A DNA stretch of 64,000 bases from assembly GCA_029222685.1 (NCBI GenBank), contig JARHVB010000011.1:62001-126000 (forward strand), written 5' to 3'. Below, piece by piece: positions 26,253 to 34,787 of the stretch; position 1 is the first letter of the stretch; each line of letters begins with the position of its first letter. Origin of the DNA: Terripilifer ovatus. Lineage in GTDB: Bacteria; Pseudomonadota; Alphaproteobacteria; Rhizobiales; Beijerinckiaceae. The notes under the pieces are model-generated. The model worked only from the letters and a program-made list of their open reading frames with translations. It was not told the DNA's origin and did no database searches. The position numbers and the translations under genes were made by a program.

Positions 26253-27569
26253 ATGACCCTGGTTCAAACCAATCCACTCGCGCAGCCGCTCGTCGAGGTC
26301 CGCGCCGTCCGTCATGTCTACGGCAATACCGGCGCGTCAGGCTTGCTCGTGCTCGACAATGTCGACCTTACGCTGTCCAGCAACGAGATTGTCGGCCTGC
26401 TCGGGCGCTCAGGCTCGGGAAAATCGACTTTGTTGCGCTCGATCGCCGGCCTCATCGCGCCGACACAGGGCGTGGTGGATTTCCCGCACGGTCCCTCCGA
26501 GCGCAAGGCCAGCGTCAGCATGGTCTTCCAGAGCTTCGCGCTGTTCCCCTGGCTCACCGTGCTTCAAAACGTCGAGGTTGGCCTCGAGGCCAAGCGCGTG
26601 CCAGCCGAGGAGCGGCGGCGGCGCGCGCTCGCGGCCATCGATCTGATCGGTCTCGATGGCTTCGAGAGCGCCTATCCGAAGGAATTGTCGGGCGGCATGC
26701 GCCAGCGCGTCGGCCTTGCCCGTGCGCTCGTCGTCGATCCCGATGTCCTGCTGATGGACGAGCCTTTCTCGGCGCTCGATGTGCTGACCGCCGAGACGCT
26801 GCGCACCGATCTTCTCGATCTCTGGTCGGAACGCCGGATGCCGATCAAGTCGATCCTGATCGTGACGCATAACATCGAGGAAGCGGTGCTGATGTGCGAT
26901 CGTATCCTCGTGTTCTCGTCGAATCCCGGTCGTGTGGTTGCCGAGTTGAAGGTCGATCTGCCGCACCCGCGCAACCGGCTGGACCCCGCGTTCCGCGCCC
27001 TGGTCGAGGACATCTATGTGCGCATGACGACCAGGGCGACGCCGGGGCAGGCCCGCGACGGGATGTTTCAGGGAATGGGGATCGGCACCGCTTTGCCGCG
27101 GGTCTCAACCAATGCGCTCGCAGGCCTGATGGAGGCTGTGGCCGCGGCACCCTACAACGGCAAAGCCGATCTGCCGCAACTCGCCAGCGAGCTTCAATAC
27201 GAGGCTGACGACCTGTTTCCGATCGCCGAAGTGCTGCAATTACTGCGCTTTGTCGAACTCGAGGGCGGCGATCTCAAGCTCCTGCCGGCGGCGCGGCGGT
27301 ATGTCGATGCCGAAGTCGATCAGCGCAAGCAGCTCTTCGCCCAGCAATTGCTCGCCCACGTGCCGCTCGCCGCCCACATCCGGCGCGTGCTCGATGACCG
27401 GGCGAGCCATCTGGCGCCAGCCCGCCGCTTCCGTGACGAACTGGAGGACTTCATGTCCGAGGATTATGCGGCGCAGACCTTGAAGACGGCGGTCCAATGG
27501 GGCCGTTACGGCGAAGTCTTCGCCTATGACGAGGATGCCGATCAGTTCAGTCTCGACAATCCGGTCTGA
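26253..27569 (+). CDS. ABC transporter ATP-binding protein with C-terminal AAA-associated domain
   Basis: This is a 438-residue ATPase of the NitT/TauT (nitrate/sulfonate/taurine) group. The nucleotide-binding domain has Walker A GRSGSGKST, signature [15 protein letters not shown], Walker B LLMDEPFSALD and the switch histidine in VTHNIEEAVL. Residues about 285-430 form the extra AAA-associated domain seen in a subgroup of these ATPases, a likely regulatory part. I use the ATG at 26253 with its AGAGGAA site. It pairs with the fused permease upstream. Confidence 0.9.
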   Translation: MTLVQTNPLAQPLVEVRAVRHVYGNTGASGLLVLDNVDLTLSSNEIVGLLGRSGSGKSTLLRSIAGLIAPTQGVVDFPHGPSERKASVSMVFQSFALFPWLTVLQNVEVGLEAKRVPAEERRRRALAAIDLIGLDGFESAYPKELSGGMRQRVGLARALVVDPDVLLMDEPFSALDVLTAETLRTDLLDLWSERRMPIKSILIVTHNIEEAVLMCDRILVFSSNPGRVVAELKVDLPHPRNRLDPAFRALVEDIYVRMTTRATPGQARDGMFQGMGIGTALPRVSTNALAGLMEAVAAAPYNGKADLPQLASELQYEADDLFPIAEVLQLLRFVELEGGDLKLLPAARRYVDAEVDQRKQLFAQQLLAHVPLAAHIRRVLDDRASHLAPARRFRDELEDFMSEDYAAQTLKTAVQWGRYGEVFAYDEDADQFSLDNPV

Positions 27570-27589
27570 GGCGGTCTGGCCGCCTCAGA
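27565..27589. terminator. Bidirectional hairpin overlapping two convergent stop codons
   Basis: TCTGAGGCGG (27565-27574) and CCGCCTCAGA (27580-27589) form a perfect 10-bp stem with a 5-nt loop. The stop of the ABC ATPase lies in the left arm and the stop of the porin in the right arm. There is no T run, so it may act as a weak or 3'-end-protecting terminator in both directions. Confidence 0.65.
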
Positions 27590-28958
27590 ACGTCAATGTC
27601 GAACGGATGCCGAAAGTCCACGAGTTGTGCAGATTACGTTGCTGGTTGGCCAGCGTGGCCTGGGGCAAGCCGGCGCCCGGGTTGATGACGTACTGGAGCG
27701 AAGGCTGGATCGACAGCCAGTCCGCATACTTGTAGCTATAGGAATATTCGACCGAGAGTTCATAAGGCTTGATCGGCATCAGTCCCTTCGCTGCGGCGAA
27801 GCCGTCCTGATAGTAACTGCGCGCGCTGGAGCTCGTGCGTAGCATCGTGAATGCCAGTCCCGTGACGTCGTTTGGTCGTGACGCAAACGGGGCTTTGAAG
27901 GTCACGCCCCATTCCGCATAGAGGTTCACAAGGTTGCGATCGTCGGGGGCGCCCATCAGCAGGGCGAAGACGCCGATGCCCTGATCGCGCGTTCCCGGCC
28001 GCAGCCACAGCATCTGATCGATGAGGCCGTAGATCGCCGTATCGCCCTTGTGCATGCGCGGTGGGCCGCCGGTGAGCGCAAGCAGGCCGCCGGTCGTGTC
28101 GAAGCGCTGGTCGGCGAAGGCTCCGGAATGATGCCAGGCTCCCAACTTGAGCGTGCGCGGCAGGCCTTTCGCGCCCTCGCCCTGATTCTGGTCCCACCAA
28201 AGCTCGAGGAAGTAGAGCGGCGGATCGGTGACGCGAAACGACGTCCCGGTGCGGTTGCGCTTCTGCGGATCGCCGACGCCGGGACCAGCCGGATCGCCAT
28301 TGAACACGGCGCCGACCAGCGTAAACTCGTCAGTAAGTTTATATTTGGCGCGGACCATCGGGGTTGCGAGCGGATAGTTCGGACCGCCGGACGGCAGGTT
28401 GGCAGCCGCCAGCGCGGGATAGCCGAAACTTGAGTTCAGCAGGAACGCGCTCTGCTGCCCCATCATCATTTCATCGTTGGCGCCCTGCTGTCCTATGCGC
28501 AGCGAGAGCCGGTCGTCGAGCAGCAAGGTCTCCACCCAGGCATTGTAGAGGCGGGTGGCCCTGGTGGCCTCGATGTTGCTGACCGGCTGCAGGGTGCCGA
28601 CCATATTCAGCGACGGCTCCCGGCCGTGGATCTGGAATACGCTGGCATAGAAACGCGTCTTCGTGAGACCTGCCAGCTTTTCGAGGTCGGCATCGATCGT
28701 GCCCGTGGTGAGGCCGTTATAGGTCACGCCCCGTCGAACGCCGCCGGCGAAGTTGGTCCAGATTTCGGATTGCTCGGTCAGGCCAAGCGTAATGCCGCGC
28801 GCCTGAAGAGCGTCGCGCCACGAGTCTTCCGCGAAGGCCGCTTGCCCGAACGTGAACTGCCCGAAGAGGATTTGGAATGACAGCGCAGCAATGCCTGCCG
28901 GACGGGCCGGATTGACCGGCCGCAAGGCACGCAGGGCATAGGGCAGGCATTTGATCAT
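27585..28958 (-). CDS. Carbohydrate-selective porin, OprB family
   Basis: This is an outer-membrane beta-barrel protein of 457 residues. A signal peptide ends near QAAFAEDSW. The mature part has many alternating polar/aromatic strands and conserved stretches such as LRIGQQGANDEMM, GAVFNGDPAGPG and PRTLKLGAWHHSG, and it ends in an aromatic residue after a strand (RSTLTF), the outer-membrane insertion signal. The start is uncertain: ATG at 28958, or GTG two codons earlier. The frame stays open far upstream but only as antisense to the next gene. OprB porins pass sugars or small organics. Confidence 0.83.
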   Translation of the reverse strand: MIKCLPYALRALRPVNPARPAGIAALSFQILFGQFTFGQAAFAEDSWRDALQARGITLGLTEQSEIWTNFAGGVRRGVTYNGLTTGTIDADLEKLAGLTKTRFYASVFQIHGREPSLNMVGTLQPVSNIEATRATRLYNAWVETLLLDDRLSLRIGQQGANDEMMMGQQSAFLLNSSFGYPALAAANLPSGGPNYPLATPMVRAKYKLTDEFTLVGAVFNGDPAGPGVGDPQKRNRTGTSFRVTDPPLYFLELWWDQNQGEGAKGLPRTLKLGAWHHSGAFADQRFDTTGGLLALTGGPPRMHKGDTAIYGLIDQMLWLRPGTRDQGIGVFALLMGAPDDRNLVNLYAEWGVTFKAPFASRPNDVTGLAFTMLRTSSSARSYYQDGFAAAKGLMPIKPYELSVEYSYSYKYADWLSIQPSLQYVINPGAGLPQATLANQQRNLHNSWTFGIRSTLTF

Positions 28959-29309
28959 GAGCACACGGAAAGGACTTCGGTTCAAACGGGAAGGTCGCCT
29001 TAAACTAAAGCCAGATAACGACGATATGTCAGCAGCTTTACCATAGGCTGCCGGACGATGCGTCAAGCCCGTTTGTCGGTTTCGCGACGAAATGGCCGCT
29101 ACCCGTTTAATCGTTGCGCGAAGGATCACGATTTCTGTCTCTTGTGTCGCCCCGGCCACAGCAAAAAACTGACGCTCACGCAGATTTCCGCATGTTTTCC
29201 GGCGCACATCTACCAATGCGGCGTCTGGCGCCTTGACTTGGTTCCGGCGCTGGGCAAGTTCAGCCAGGGCTTTGGTTTGTACCGGGTGCAAGAGACGTTG
29301 TTCATTCCC
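28959..29309. other. Divergent promoter region between porin and efflux lipoprotein
   Basis: About 350 bases between divergent genes. An AT-richer part near 29000-29060 is a plausible promoter zone. No further gene is supported here; the frame upstream of 29310 lacks family similarity. Confidence 0.4.
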
Positions 29310-30869
29310 ATGCGTTGTGCCGCGTCCGGCGATAGCCTTGTCGACGCGTCGAAACTTCGGGCGCCGAAAACCAGTTCTGCGAGCGTCGTCCTGCGACGTT
29401 CGGTGCTCCTGTGCACGCTCTTTCTCGCCGGCTGCACGGTCGGTCCCGATTTTCTGGCGCCCCCGCCGCCGTCGGTCGAAAAATATCTTCCCGACGACCG
29501 TCCGGCGCGGGAGGGACGCGGCGGCCCGGCGGCAGGTCTCGTGTGGGGCGCCGATGTCTCGGCGCAATGGTGGCGGCATTTCGGTTCGGAAGAACTCAAC
29601 CGGCTGATCGAAGCAGGCATTGCCCAGAACGCCGACCTGCAGACCGCCGAAGCGGCGCTGCGCGTCGCGCAGGCGAATGTCGTCATCCAGCGTGGCGCGC
29701 TGTTTCCTGTCGTCGGTCTCGGCTTCAATTCCAGCAGCCAGCGGGTCTCGCAGACCTTGAGCGCGCCGACACCGTCGGGCGATTATCTCTACAGCCTCCA
29801 TACCGGTCAGGTGAACGTCGCCTTCTCGCCCGACATCTGGGGTGGCACGCGGCGCCAGATCGAATCGGCCGAGGCGCAGGCGCGCGCCGCCGCCTTCCAG
29901 CGCGAGGCGGCCTATCTCAGCCTGACCGCCAATATCGCTTTGGCTGCCGTGCAGGAAGCGTCCCTGCGCGGCCAGATCGCGGCGACGACGCGCATCATCG
30001 GCGCGCAGGAGCAATTGCTCGGCATCCTGCGCAAGCAGAATTCCGCCGGCCAGATCGCGCTGCCCGACGTGGCGTCGCAGGAAACCGCCGTGGCGCAGGC
30101 GAAACTGCTGCTGCCGCCGCTTGAGCGCCAGCTCGGCCAGCAGCGCAATCTGCTGGCGGTGCTGACCGGACGCTTTCCCGGCGAGGGCGTGAAGGGAAGT
30201 TTCAGCCTGCGGTCGTTCCGGCTGCCGCGCAAGATCCCGCTCAGCCTGCCGGCCGACCTGGTGCGCAACCGTCCCGACATCCGCATCGCCGAAGAAAACC
30301 TGCATGCGGCCAACGCCCTCATCGGCACCGCCATCGCCAACCGCCTGCCGCAGATCACCCTGTCGGCCAATGCCGGCTCGAGCGCCGCTTCGCTGGGCCG
30401 TCTGCTGTCGCCGGAGACGGGGTTCTGGACCATCGCCGGCAATGCCGCGCAGACCGTGTTCGACGCCGGCACCCTGGCGGCGCGCCAGCAGAGCGCCGAG
30501 GAATTCACCACGCAGACGGCGGCGCAGTACCGCGCCACGGTGCTGATGGCGTTCCAGAACGTCGCCGACACCTTGCGCGCGCTGCAAAGCGACGCCCGCG
30601 CGCTCAACGCCGCCATTGCCGCGGAAGGGGCTGCGAGCCGCAATCTCGACCTGATGCGCAAACAGGTCGAGGCGGGCCAGATCAGCCTACCGCTTCTGCT
30701 CAGTGCCCAGCAGGCCTACCTGCAGACGGCGCTGGCGCGGGTGCAGGCGGAGGCGCAGCGCATTGCCGATACGGTGGCCCTGTTCCAGGCCCTGGGCGGC
30801 GGCTGGTGGAACCGCCCGGGTCCTCTCGTCCCGCCGCTCGATCCGGTGCCTGTTGTCGCCGCGAATTAA
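29310..30869 (+). CDS. Outer-membrane efflux lipoprotein (NodT/OprM type)
   Basis: This 519-residue TolC-like channel subunit has a lipoprotein signal ending in the lipobox LAGC with Cys42. Two outer-membrane-efflux repeats follow, with the typical ADLQTAEAALRVAQANV and RNRPDIRIAEENLHAANALIG patterns, and QWWRHFGSEELNRLI early in the mature part. It ends with a proline-rich tail. No pump genes are adjacent, but an RND pump/adaptor pair without its own channel lies 5 kb away. The start is set at the ATG at 29310; a GTG nearer the signal sequence is possible. Confidence 0.87.
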   Translation: MRCAASGDSLVDASKLRAPKTSSASVVLRRSVLLCTLFLAGCTVGPDFLAPPPPSVEKYLPDDRPAREGRGGPAAGLVWGADVSAQWWRHFGSEELNRLIEAGIAQNADLQTAEAALRVAQANVVIQRGALFPVVGLGFNSSSQRVSQTLSAPTPSGDYLYSLHTGQVNVAFSPDIWGGTRRQIESAEAQARAAAFQREAAYLSLTANIALAAVQEASLRGQIAATTRIIGAQEQLLGILRKQNSAGQIALPDVASQETAVAQAKLLLPPLERQLGQQRNLLAVLTGRFPGEGVKGSFSLRSFRLPRKIPLSLPADLVRNRPDIRIAEENLHAANALIGTAIANRLPQITLSANAGSSAASLGRLLSPETGFWTIAGNAAQTVFDAGTLAARQQSAEEFTTQTAAQYRATVLMAFQNVADTLRALQSDARALNAAIAAEGAASRNLDLMRKQVEAGQISLPLLLSAQQAYLQTALARVQAEAQRIADTVALFQALGGGWWNRPGPLVPPLDPVPVVAAN

Positions 30870-30924
30870 CAGAAAACGGCCGCCGCTTGGCGATGGCCGG
30901 ACCGGAGCTTCAGTCGGATTGCAA

Positions 30925-31341
30925 TCAGCGCGCGCTGGGCGCGAACGCGTTGCCCATGGTGTCGCCGGGAAGACGCAGATGCGCGCGGCTGGGACCATCG
31001 CCGTTCTCGGCGCCGAAGCTGGTGAAACCGCTCATCCCGGGTAGTCCCAGCGGCTGTTGGGAAAGGGGCGGCTGCGCAATCTCGGTGCGTTGGCGAACGT
31101 AGACATTGCGCTCGACGCGCACACGCCCGCCGATGCGGGCGCAGCCTCCGCTCTTCTCAGCCACATAGCCTGATCCGAAGATCGCACAAGGATTGTTTTG
31201 TCCAGCGCGCGGCAAGCCGTTGTCCGCAGCCCATACGTCCGGAACGAACAGCAGACACATGGTTCCCGTGGCAGCCATCAACCGCCATGCACGCGGGATG
31301 TTGTTTTCATCGAACCGTTTGGTCAACGCCATCTTGGTCAA
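30925..31341 (-). CDS. Short secreted protein with porin-like motif
   Basis: This 138-residue protein has an N-terminal hydrophobic stretch and likely cleavage after VWAA. The mature part has Cys-x(n)-Cys spacing with GSGYVAEKSGGCARIGGRVRVER. This recalls the N-terminal constriction segment of alphaproteobacterial porins (C...GTDTCLKIGGYVR), but the barrel is missing. It could be a small stand-alone family or a degraded porin start. The start is uncertain: ATG codons at 31341, 31332 and 31278 all fit. Confidence 0.5.
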   Translation of the reverse strand: MTKMALTKRFDENNIPRAWRLMAATGTMCLLFVPDVWAADNGLPRAGQNNPCAIFGSGYVAEKSGGCARIGGRVRVERNVYVRQRTEIAQPPLSQQPLGLPGMSGFTSFGAENGDGPSRAHLRLPGDTMGNAFAPSAR

Positions 31342-31538
31342 CGCAATGCCGCCTTCCGATTGCTGCTTCGGCCAGAATTTTGAGTTGCCGATCCTGTGAC
31401 GCGGAACCTTGTGATACCTGACTCGATATCAACCTTCGTAGTCCGATTGATATCAAGATCGTGGCGAGATCGTGGTCGCCATGCATCTTAATCCGCGAAA
31501 CGCAAATGCAAAACACAAATGACTGTCCGCAACTCTCT

Positions 31539-32327
31539 TTATTGCGTTCGCCAATCGCCGATCGCAGCCTGCACGATCGCCAGCGCCGCAACCGCAGCAG
31601 TGTCGGCGCGCAGCACTCGTGGACCCAGCGAAATCGATACGGAACCCGGGACTTCGGCCAATGCCTTGCGCTCGCTGTCGTCAAACCCGCCTTCCGGGCC
31701 GACGACGACGGCGACAGCAGGTTGATGCTGGCCGGCGCGAATCTGTTCTGCGAAAGCCTGTGTCAAGGCCGCAAACGGTTCTGCCACCGGCGCATCTTCA
31801 TCGCAGAAGACGAGCCGGCGATTGGCCGGCCAGTCGCGCAGCAGGCGGTCCAGCGCTATTGTGTCGTCAACCTGTGGAATGTTCATGATGCCGCATTGCT
31901 CGGCGGCTTCAACGGCGTTGGCGCGCATGCGTTCGAGATTGACGCGCTGCGCCTGGGTCCGCCGCGTCGTCACCGGCCGCAGACGCGCAGCGCCCATTTC
32001 GACGGCCTTCTGGATCATATAGTCGAGCCGCGCGTGTTTGAGCGGCGCGAAAAGATAATGCACGTCGCCCGGCCGGTCTTGCGGGCGCACGTTTCGTTCG
32101 ACGACAAGGCGCGCCGATTTGCGGCCTGCAGACCTGCCGCCAGAAGCTGCGACGCGCGCCAGCCATTCGCCGTCGGCGCCGTTGAACACGAGAATGCCGT
32201 CGTTTTCCGCCAGTCGCAGCACATTGAGCAGGTAATTCGTCTGCTCACGGTCAATCTCGATCGCCGCACCGGCCGCCAGCGGGGCATCGACAAACAGCCG
32301 CTGGGCGGCAAAATCATAGCGTGGCAT
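31539..32327 (-). CDS. rsmE: 16S rRNA (uracil1498-N3)-methyltransferase
   Basis: This is a 262-residue SPOUT-fold enzyme that methylates U1498 of 16S rRNA with SAM. An N-terminal PUA-like domain (about 1-70) is followed by the knotted domain with VVGPEGGF (about 209-216) and SLGPRVLRADTAAVAAL near the C-terminus, the SAM pocket. These motifs are diagnostic for RsmE. It is a single gene. In many alphaproteobacteria it neighbours ubiA and gshA, and the same set is found here within 4 kb. Confidence 0.94.
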   Translation of the reverse strand: MPRYDFAAQRLFVDAPLAAGAAIEIDREQTNYLLNVLRLAENDGILVFNGADGEWLARVAASGGRSAGRKSARLVVERNVRPQDRPGDVHYLFAPLKHARLDYMIQKAVEMGAARLRPVTTRRTQAQRVNLERMRANAVEAAEQCGIMNIPQVDDTIALDRLLRDWPANRRLVFCDEDAPVAEPFAALTQAFAEQIRAGQHQPAVAVVVGPEGGFDDSERKALAEVPGSVSISLGPRVLRADTAAVAALAIVQAAIGDWRTQ

Positions 32328-32615
32328 GGCGTGATTTCATGGCTCGGTTTGGCTCGTGGCGCTGGCGTTTGGCCGGTTTTCCGACACCTGTCCGGCTGGT
32401 GCAAGCATGTTTGGCGACAGAACGGGTTCGCCTCCCGCCTGAGACCACGAAAGCGTCGTAATCGCCCGCCAATGCTGCTTTTGGATGCTCCCTTGCCGAG
32501 CGGCACGCCTGATTGGTAAAAGGCTTGCCCGGCGGAACCCTCCCAAGCCCCCAAAGGCTTAACATTAACGCGGACGGACCCGCATCCGATCAGTTTGCAG
32601 CACAGGTAACGGATA

Positions 32616-33083
32616 ATGGCCACAATCTCGACAAACAGCGCCCCCCGCCGCGCGCCCCGGCTTCTGGCGGTCCTGCTTGCCCCGGCGTTCGCCTGTTTCG
32701 CTCTGCCGGCGCTGGCGCAATCCTGCAACGACGATATCGGCAAGTTTCAGCAGCGCCGCCAGGCGCAGATCGCCGGGCTCAATGCGCTGAATACCAAAGG
32801 CAAGGGCAAGCTTGATCCCATCGCCGCCTGTCCCAAACTGCGGGCTTTGTCGGGCATCGAAGAAGAGATGTTCAAATACATGACCAAGAACAAGGATTGG
32901 TGCAACATTCCCGACGACGTCATGGAATCCGTCAAGGAAGGCAAGGGTAAATCGGCCAATCTTGCCGGGCAGGCCTGCAAGGCCGCCGCGCAAGTCGCCA
33001 AGATGAAGGCTGCAGCGGCCCGCCAGCAGCAAGAGGGCGGCGGTGGCCAGCCCGTGCAGCGGTTGCCGACCGGCCCGCTGTGA
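32616..33083 (+). CDS. Periplasmic four-cysteine protein of unknown function
   Basis: This 155-residue protein has a signal peptide (cleavage after ALA at 34). The mature part is lysine/alanine-rich and has four cysteines in the contexts QSCNDD, AACPKL, DWCNIP and QACKAA, which suggests two disulfides. The C-terminus is Gln/Gly/Pro-rich. The stop overlaps the ubiA start (GTGA), so the two genes are coupled. I do not recognise a named domain; similar proteins occur beside ubiA in relatives. Confidence 0.7.
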   Translation: MATISTNSAPRRAPRLLAVLLAPAFACFALPALAQSCNDDIGKFQQRRQAQIAGLNALNTKGKGKLDPIAACPKLRALSGIEEEMFKYMTKNKDWCNIPDDVMESVKEGKGKSANLAGQACKAAAQVAKMKAAAARQQQEGGGGQPVQRLPTGPL

Positions 33084-34039
33084 GCGCAGCTCCGGATAAA
33101 TCCAAAACCGCCAATCAATATGCTCTGCCGGATTCGACCGCCGGCAATCTCTTCCTGCGTCTGGCGCCGGCCGCTGCCGTGCCGTTCGTCCAGCTCGCGC
33201 GTATCGACCGGCCGATCGGCTGGTGGCTGCTGCTGCTGCCGTGCTGGTGGTCGGCGGCGCTGGCGGGCATCGCCCGCGGCAGCGGTCCCGACTGGCTGCA
33301 TGTCGCGCTGTTCCTGCTCGGCGCCGTCGCCATGCGCGGCGCCGGATCCACATGGAACGACCTCGTCGACCGCAAGATCGATGCCGGTGTCGAACGCACG
33401 CGCGGCCGCCCCCTGCCTTCGGGCCGGGTGACGCCACGCGCCGCGGCAGCCTTCCTCGTCGCTCAATGCGCCGTCGGCGCGCTGGTGCTGCTGTCGTTCA
33501 ATCGTTTCGCCATTGCAACGGGACTGGCATCGCTCGCCATCGTTGCGATCTATCCGTTCATGAAGCGCGTCACGTCATGGCCCCAGGCCGTACTCGGCCT
33601 CGCCTTCGCATGGGGCGGGCTGATGGGCTGGGCGGCGGCGTTCGGCTCGCTCGCCGTTCCCGCCGTGATGATTTATGCCTGCGCGATCTTCTGGACCATC
33701 GGCTACGACACGATCTACGCCCTGCAGGACGCTCGCGACGACGCCATCGTCGGCATCCGCTCGACCGCGCGCCTGTTTGCGCAGAATGTCCGCATGGGCG
33801 TGGCGCTTTGCTATCTGCTGGCAGTCCTGTGCGCCGTCGTGGCGATTGCCGGCGTCAACGGCGGACCGCTGGCATGGCTCGGCCTGTTCGCCTTTGCGCT
33901 GCATCTCGTCTGGCAGATCCGCCGCATCGAACGTGCCGATACGGATCGCGCGCTGATGCTGTTTCGCTCCAACCGTGACGCCGGCCTGCTGTTGTTCGCA
34001 GGTCTCGCCGCCGACGGCATGCTTTCTGCGATCACCTGA
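33080..34039 (+). CDS. ubiA: 4-hydroxybenzoate polyprenyltransferase
   Basis: This 319-residue membrane prenyltransferase attaches the polyprenyl tail to 4-hydroxybenzoate in ubiquinone synthesis. Both Asp-rich motifs are seen: NDLVDRKID (93-101) and, in the second half, YDTIYALQDARDD. About eight membrane helices surround them. It starts at a GTG that overlaps the previous stop by four bases. It converges with a DUF6101 gene, with three bases between the stops. Confidence 0.93.
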   Translation: MSAAPDKSKTANQYALPDSTAGNLFLRLAPAAAVPFVQLARIDRPIGWWLLLLPCWWSAALAGIARGSGPDWLHVALFLLGAVAMRGAGSTWNDLVDRKIDAGVERTRGRPLPSGRVTPRAAAAFLVAQCAVGALVLLSFNRFAIATGLASLAIVAIYPFMKRVTSWPQAVLGLAFAWGGLMGWAAAFGSLAVPAVMIYACAIFWTIGYDTIYALQDARDDAIVGIRSTARLFAQNVRMGVALCYLLAVLCAVVAIAGVNGGPLAWLGLFAFALHLVWQIRRIERADTDRALMLFRSNRDAGLLLFAGLAADGMLSAIT

Positions 34040-34042
34040 TGC

Positions 34043-34660
34043 TCAATGGCGGGCGATGATTTCGTCTTCGCCGCTGAACACATGATCCAGCCGCTGCGTA
34101 TGGCCCGGCTTGCGGCGGGCGAGGAAACGCCCGCGGCGCGTGGCGATGATCTTTCCCGTGCGGCGATGAGCATGCGCCGTTCCGCATTTAAGATCGCCGA
34201 CTCTATGTTCGATGCATTCGAGGGGGCCTGCCTTGCGTTCGATGAACAAGGGCAGATCGAAATAGAGACCCCAGTATTTCAGATGCGCGAGCGCGTCGTA
34301 CCTGTCGGTAGTCTCGGTGAGCATGACAGCGAGATCGGCGTCCCGATGCAGCAGCACGACGCGATAGCGCAACGTCTTGCCGTCGTCGGTGGCAACGTTG
34401 ATTGCGACACCCTGATAGGCCTTTGCCGGTACGCCGATGTTCATGCGCACGCCGTCGCGGCGGCGGCTGATCAGCACCCCTTGCTTGCGCAAGGTAACCT
34501 GGCGTTGTCCGCCGTCCGCGCGCTGGTCGCGCCGGATCAGCCCCGGCCATTCTTGCCGATATTCTTGCCGCGCTTCTTGCCGTTTCTCGAAAGCCTCGAT
34601 CATCGTCTGCCTGTCCCGGTGTGTTTCTGGCGACAAGACTAGGCGGTGGGCGACGCGCAA
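34043..34660 (-). CDS. DUF6101 family protein
   Basis: This 205-residue basic cytoplasmic protein fits DUF6101, a Hyphomicrobiales family of unknown function. Recognisable parts are VLISRRRDGVRMNIGVPA, AYQGVAI and the C-terminal arginine-rich block ATRRGRFLARRKPGHTQR followed by GEDEIIARH. The first 19 residues may not be translated; an ATG at 34603 (MIEAFEKRQ) is the alternative start. It is convergent with ubiA. Confidence 0.68.
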   Translation of the reverse strand: MRVAHRLVLSPETHRDRQTMIEAFEKRQEARQEYRQEWPGLIRRDQRADGGQRQVTLRKQGVLISRRRDGVRMNIGVPAKAYQGVAINVATDDGKTLRYRVVLLHRDADLAVMLTETTDRYDALAHLKYWGLYFDLPLFIERKAGPLECIEHRVGDLKCGTAHAHRRTGKIIATRRGRFLARRKPGHTQRLDHVFSGEDEIIARH

Positions 34661-34787
34661 TTGGCTAACGCGGCTGGTTAAGCGATCATAAAATCAACGT
34701 TTGCCCCGCCTTAAGCGCGGCAGGCTGAACAGTGGCTTTGCCGATTGTTTCAAATTGTCGGTAATTGAGCAGGCAGCAGGTAGGCTT

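Noticed and set aside
28959..30587. N-terminal extension of the porin frame to 1000 codons
   Set aside because: The extra part is antisense to the efflux lipoprotein gene, and the signal peptide of the porin starts at about 28958.
32328..32615. Possible small gene between rsmE and the four-cysteine gene
   Set aside because: Frames there lack start signals and family similarity; it is more likely the divergent promoter region.
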